Shown here piece by piece: positions 61,184 to 64,000 of a DNA stretch of 64,000 bases. The notes under the pieces were generated by a model. That model saw only the letters and a list, made by a program, of their open reading frames with translations. It did not search any database and was not told the DNA's origin. The translations under genes were made by a program, and so were the position numbers. Source of the DNA: Bacillus mobilis (GTDB lineage: Bacteria; Bacillota; Bacilli; Bacillales; Bacillaceae_G); assembly GCF_001884045.1 (NCBI RefSeq), contig NZ_MACF01000119.1, positions 124,001 through 188,000 on the forward strand, given 5' to 3'. Position 1 is the first letter of the stretch. The number at the start of each line of letters is the position of its first letter.

Positions 61184-61318
61184 AATCAGTGGGGGTTTTG
61201 TTCATCCCCCACTGATTATTAGCCCTCACCAATCGGACTTTAATGGGCAGTTGATCCCCCACCTAACTTCTTTGCTTACGTTGAATTTTGAGGTGGGGGT
61301 CTTACTGCCCATTAAAGT
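61184..61318. repeat. bcr1-like palindromic repeat element
   Basis: A composite palindrome directly after the GrpB stop. A first hairpin has arms AATCAGTGGGGG (61184-61195) and CCCCCACTGATT (61206-61217). A larger nested one has outer arms ACTTTAATGGGCAGT (61237-61251) and ACTGCCCATTAAAGT (61304-61318) and inner arms CCCCCACCT (61256-61264) and AGGTGGGGG (61291-61299). The size, GC-richness and stem layout match my memory of bcr1, the mobile-like repeat restricted to the B. cereus group. I could not identify a clean target duplication. Confidence 0.75.
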
Positions 61319-61336
61319 GGGATAAATGATGAATTT

Positions 61337-61374
61337 AAATAAGAAACCATTTAGTAGTAAATGGTTTCTTATTT
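61337..61374 (+). terminator. 17-bp hairpin between GrpB and DUF4181 genes
   Basis: AAATAAGAAACCATTTA (61337-61353) and its exact reverse complement (61358-61374) flank GTAG. Plus-strand tail is ATTTCTAT, minus-strand A/T-rich; it can serve both the GrpB gene and the DUF4181 unit on the other side. Confidence 0.75.
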
Positions 61375-61392
61375 ATTTCTATAGACTTACTT

Positions 61393-61772
61393 TTATACTG
61401 AAATTGGATCGAAGTAAAGTAGCAATGAAATCATAACTACAAATGCAAGTAAACCGATTGTTGAAAGGATGTATTCTTTCGATTCTCTATCAAATTTCCA
61501 TTCCATCCATGCGCGTAACGTCCATAATGTTGTAAAAAAATGAAAAAGGCATACCCTATGTTTGCATTTTCATCGCTATTAACATAAATCATACTACTTA
61601 CAAAATAAATTATAAATAATCCAATTTCCAATTTTACATGCAAGCTATTTACATGCTTATATCCAAAGAAACCTCTCTTCTCCATATTCAACTTTCTTCT
61701 TAAAAATTGTTCTAAAAAATAACCACCTATAGCAATTCCTATAATGATTATCCAAACTGTAGAATTCCACAT
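61393..61772 (-). pseudogene. DUF4181 membrane protein, frameshifted in a T7 run
   Basis: ATG 61772 (MWNSTVWIIIIGIAIGGYFLE), 7 bases after AGGAGGGG, encodes a paralogue of the 61858-62238 gene up to IGYAFFIF. After TTTTTTT at about 61535-61541 the frame becomes LQHYGRYAHGWNG and stops at 61437. One more T restores FFTTLWTLRAWMEWKFDRESKEYILSTIGLLAFVVM, which aligns with the paralogue's WILRSWMEWKYDRESKEYIFSIIGLVSFIVM, to a stop at 61393. A slipped homopolymer (or a sequencing error) explains it. Confidence 0.8.
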
Positions 61773-61857
61773 GTTTAATCCCCTCCTATTACTACGTTGC
61801 ATTATTTAAAGTAAAGTGGATTACATGATAGCTAGTATCTTCTAAATAGTCACTTTA

Positions 61858-62238
61858 TTATGCAGCAGGTGGAACGATATAAAATAATATTAAGAACATA
61901 ACTATAAATGAAACTAGTCCGATTATCGAAAATATATATTCTTTCGACTCTCTATCATACTTCCATTCCATCCATGATCTTAAAATCCATGTTACCCCTA
62001 AATAAGTAATAATAGCATATCCAATATTAGCGTTTTCGAATTTATATATATAAATAAAACTAGTTATTAAATAAATTATAAATAGTCCTACTTCCAATTT
62101 TACATGCAGGCTATTCACATGCTTATATCCCCAAAAACGACTCTTTGGCATATCCAATTTTTTTCTCAAGTACTTATCGAAAAAATAGCCAACTATGCAA
62201 AAAACGAAAATTAGTATCCAAAAAGTAGAGCTTCCCAT
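61858..62238 (-). CDS. DUF4181 family membrane protein
   Basis: 126 aa; GGGGGGATCACT precedes ATG 62238. Four hydrophobic helices (about 5-22, 48-65, 73-90, 105-121). Between helices 1 and 2 is the family motif YLRKKLDMPKSRFWGYKHVNSLHVKLE, and between 3 and 4 SWMEWKYDRESKEYIFS. DUF4181 proteins are small Bacillus membrane proteins of unknown function. It is one of three tandem copies (with 61393 and 62760), interrupted by a Nudix gene. Confidence 0.8.
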   Translation of the reverse strand: MGSSTFWILIFVFCIVGYFFDKYLRKKLDMPKSRFWGYKHVNSLHVKLEVGLFIIYLITSFIYIYKFENANIGYAIITYLGVTWILRSWMEWKYDRESKEYIFSIIGLVSFIVMFLILFYIVPPAA

Positions 62239-62257
62239 AGTGATCCCCCCTATTACC

Positions 62258-62698
62258 TTATATATTTTTAGAAATAAAGTGGACTATATTACGGTTATCC
62301 TCTTCTAAATAGCTTACAATCCCTTCAGGATATGTGCGCTTCTCCTTTAATTCATTTATACTTTTCCAAATTAATATAATATCCTCATATTCTTTATGTC
62401 TTATTTCATTTGTAATTCTCTCTTTAACAGTCCCCCAATGTATCAATGTGCAATGATGTCCTTTTTCGTTGTTCCACTCAAAAATATGCTCATTTACAAC
62501 GGCTAATTCTTGAACATAAATCTTCAAATCGTATTCTTCCATTAATTCTCGTATTATCGATTCTTTTACAGTTTCACCAAATTCGATAGAACCGCCTGGA
62601 AAACGATAAAATGTTTCACTTAAATCACATTGTACAAGTACTTCAGAACGATCTTCATTTAAAATCATTACTTCAGCACGTAATTGAGGACTTTTCAT
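62258..62698 (-). CDS. Nudix hydrolase
   Basis: 146 aa; GGGAGAAG precedes ATG 62698. The Nudix box is GGSIEFGETVKESIIRELMEEYDL (residues about 34-57), with the final glycine replaced by D but the catalytic R-E-x2-E-E intact. The N-terminus (AEVMILNEDRSEVLVQCDLSETFYRFPGG) is typical of MutT-like enzymes acting on nucleotides. It sits among DUF4181 genes on the same strand with 19 bases to its downstream neighbour. Confidence 0.87.
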   Translation of the reverse strand: MKSPQLRAEVMILNEDRSEVLVQCDLSETFYRFPGGSIEFGETVKESIIRELMEEYDLKIYVQELAVVNEHIFEWNNEKGHHCTLIHWGTVKERITNEIRHKEYEDIILIWKSINELKEKRTYPEGIVSYLEEDNRNIVHFISKNI

Positions 62699-62759
62699 TT
62701 CTTCTCTCCCTATAATTGCTCATTTTATGATATTGCCAGAGTATCTTAATCAATACGTA

Positions 62760-63122
62760 TTAAATAAGGAAATATAGAATTATCCCCGTTATCAATAGTG
62801 ATACAACTCCGCCTAAGGACATCAAAAACTCCCTTGATTCTCTATCATATTTCCATTCCATATACGATTCGAAACTATACAACGTAATTAAAAACAGAAA
62901 GGGTAGGAAGCCCATGTAGAGAGGGTTCGAAAGAGAAGAGCATATAATTATAACCACTATATACGAAAAAATAATAATCCTGTTTCCCCATTTATGCAGC
63001 TTATTTACATATTTATTATTCCATCCTGTTTGTTTCGGTATATTTAGCCTTTTTCTCACTATATTTTCTAAAACAAATAAGAATATGATCCATAAAACTA
63101 ATACAATTACTTTCACATGCAT
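62760..63122 (-). CDS. DUF4181 family membrane protein
   Basis: 120 aa from ATG 63122; AAGGAGG lies 11 bases upstream, and the GTG 12 bases earlier would overlap it. Four membrane helices with the family marks VRKRLNIPKQTGWNNKYVNKLHKWGNRI and SFESYMEWKYDRESREFLMS. It is the most divergent of the three paralogues. It follows the PP2C gene by 17 bases and is probably co-transcribed with it. Confidence 0.75.
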   Translation of the reverse strand: MHVKVIVLVLWIIFLFVLENIVRKRLNIPKQTGWNNKYVNKLHKWGNRIIIFSYIVVIIICSSLSNPLYMGFLPFLFLITLYSFESYMEWKYDRESREFLMSLGGVVSLLITGIILYFLI

Positions 63123-63139
63123 TAGAGAGATCACCTCCT

Positions 63140-63976
63140 TTATCTTATAGTCTGGATTTTCTCCGGCTGATCACTCGGATACGTAGTACTCATTTTGTTC
63201 TCTACGTCCCAACTAATAATTGTCGCACTATCTCGTCCGAATTGATGATGAACATGTTCTAATACATGCTGAACACTTTCTTCAAGCTCTATTATATTTC
63301 TATTCATATCGTTATACAGATTTAATGGTGTTTCATAGTGTCGTTTCCCGCATTCTAATACTCCATCTGTAACCATTACAATTCGATTCTTTCCAGTACG
63401 TAATTCACGAACTCCTGTTGAATAGCAAGGAACTGGTAAATGAAATGTGTTTACATTTCCAATCCATTCATAAAAATGACGCTGATTTAATGCATATTGT
63501 CCTAACTTATGTAATTCTTCATGAAATACATAAATGAGGCAATCGCCAATAGATAACCACCATATATAATTTTCTTTTCTTACACATATTAAGCAAGCTG
63601 TTTCACCTTTAATTTTTTGGCACTTTTCTTTAAAGGAAGAGGACTGAAAAATTGTAAGTATATGATTTTCAACAGATCGAAATACTGTATCAATTGATTC
63701 ATTCATCATTGCTTTTATATTTTCATATTCTTTTTGGATTGTATTTACTACTAAATCAACACTTTCCACACTATTATGTCCATCTAAAATGGCTGCAAAT
63801 TCCCAATCATCATTCGACCAAACTAACGCACCATCTTCATTCTTTTTTGCTCCGGCACTTATATTCCCGCCATATGTACCGAGTACGATATCACCATATT
63901 GTTTTACTGAAACTTCGTCTAAATACATCTTCTTATTTCCAACCCATGAATATTGTCTATTATTTGTTGTATGCAT
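63140..63976 (-). CDS. PP2C-family serine/threonine phosphatase
   Basis: 278 aa from ATG 63976, with GGTGAG upstream; GTG 63982 is a less likely start. The PP2C metal-site motifs are in order: GAKKNEDGALVWSND (about 43-57), AAILDGHNSVE (about 63-73, D-G-H), LSIGDCLIYVF (about 148), VMVTDGVLE (about 205, D-G) and FGRDSATIISWDV (about 250, D). It removes phosphate from Ser/Thr with Mn/Mg and is stand-alone, without the usual kinase beside it. It leads a DUF4181 gene. Confidence 0.85.
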   Translation of the reverse strand: MHTTNNRQYSWVGNKKMYLDEVSVKQYGDIVLGTYGGNISAGAKKNEDGALVWSNDDWEFAAILDGHNSVESVDLVVNTIQKEYENIKAMMNESIDTVFRSVENHILTIFQSSSFKEKCQKIKGETACLICVRKENYIWWLSIGDCLIYVFHEELHKLGQYALNQRHFYEWIGNVNTFHLPVPCYSTGVRELRTGKNRIVMVTDGVLECGKRHYETPLNLYNDMNRNIIELEESVQHVLEHVHHQFGRDSATIISWDVENKMSTTYPSDQPEKIQTIR

Positions 63977-64000
63977 ATTCACTCACCATATACTTTCGTA

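Noticed and set aside
1-64000. tRNA, rRNA, CRISPR arrays, riboswitches, prophage or transposase genes
   Set aside because: Looked for and not seen; no conserved tRNA arms, no regularly spaced repeats, no T-box or known riboswitch cores, no integrase or transposase motifs.

Overview
The window is typical Bacillus cereus group chromosome: AT-rich, Firmicute-style Shine-Dalgarno sites (AGGAGG, AAGGGG) before nearly every gene, frequent TTG/GTG starts, and group-typical content (sleB-ypeB-yhcN germination operon, kynABU, thermolysin-type protease, secreted pullulanase, many small GNAT, DinB and DUF proteins, and a bcr-type palindromic repeat at 61184-61318). No rRNA, tRNA, CRISPR array, prophage or insertion sequence is visible.

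Layout. 1-16 kb is a mosaic of small accessory genes, mostly on the minus strand: GNAT acetyltransferases, a YfiT/BstA protein, an UppP phosphatase, a GIY-YIG nuclease-like protein, a PQQ-type sugar dehydrogenase, an amino-acid-oxidase-like flavoprotein, an arylamine N-acetyltransferase, MepB, a HAD phosphatase, DinB and an APH-type kinase. Two genes here are broken: a GNAT (1288-1806) and an FAD monooxygenase (1870-3187). 16-24 kb carries a BcrC-type phosphatase, the pullulanase with two upstream cre sites, a neutral protease, and an ECF sigma/anti-sigma pair. 24-35 kb holds a short GerQ-like protein, a second SecY, a protein made of three DnaA domain-I copies without ATPase or DNA-binding domain, an EamA exporter with a divergent MocR regulator, and a ParM-like actin gene with a small downstream partner. 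Upstream of the actin gene is a set of inverted repeats that flank a strong divergent promoter.

35-45 kb contains GNATs, the sleB-ypeB-yhcN spore cortex lysis operon, a beta-lactamase-fold hydrolase, and the kynU-kynB-kynA tryptophan degradation operon with a divergent TetR regulator and a two-repeat operator between the promoters. 45-57 kb contains an acetoin dehydrogenase system: the acoABCL operon (56692 down to 52020) behind a consensus sigma-54 promoter, and its sigma-54 activator AcoR at 45846-47696, whose promoter overlaps a cre site. About 4.3 kb of unrelated genes separate acoR from acoL (a DeoR operon, a lipoprotein, DUF4085, a secreted beta-gamma-crystallin-like protein). 57-64 kb has an AraC/MFS pair, an SDR, a GrpB protein, the bcr-like repeat, three DUF4181 paralogues (one frameshifted in a homopolymer) with a Nudix gene among them, and a PP2C phosphatase.

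The most unusual items are the triple DnaA domain-I protein, the chromosomal actin-like pair with its inverted-repeat control region, and the operator architecture of the kyn and aco loci. Family assignments come from motif recognition by eye; no database search was run.
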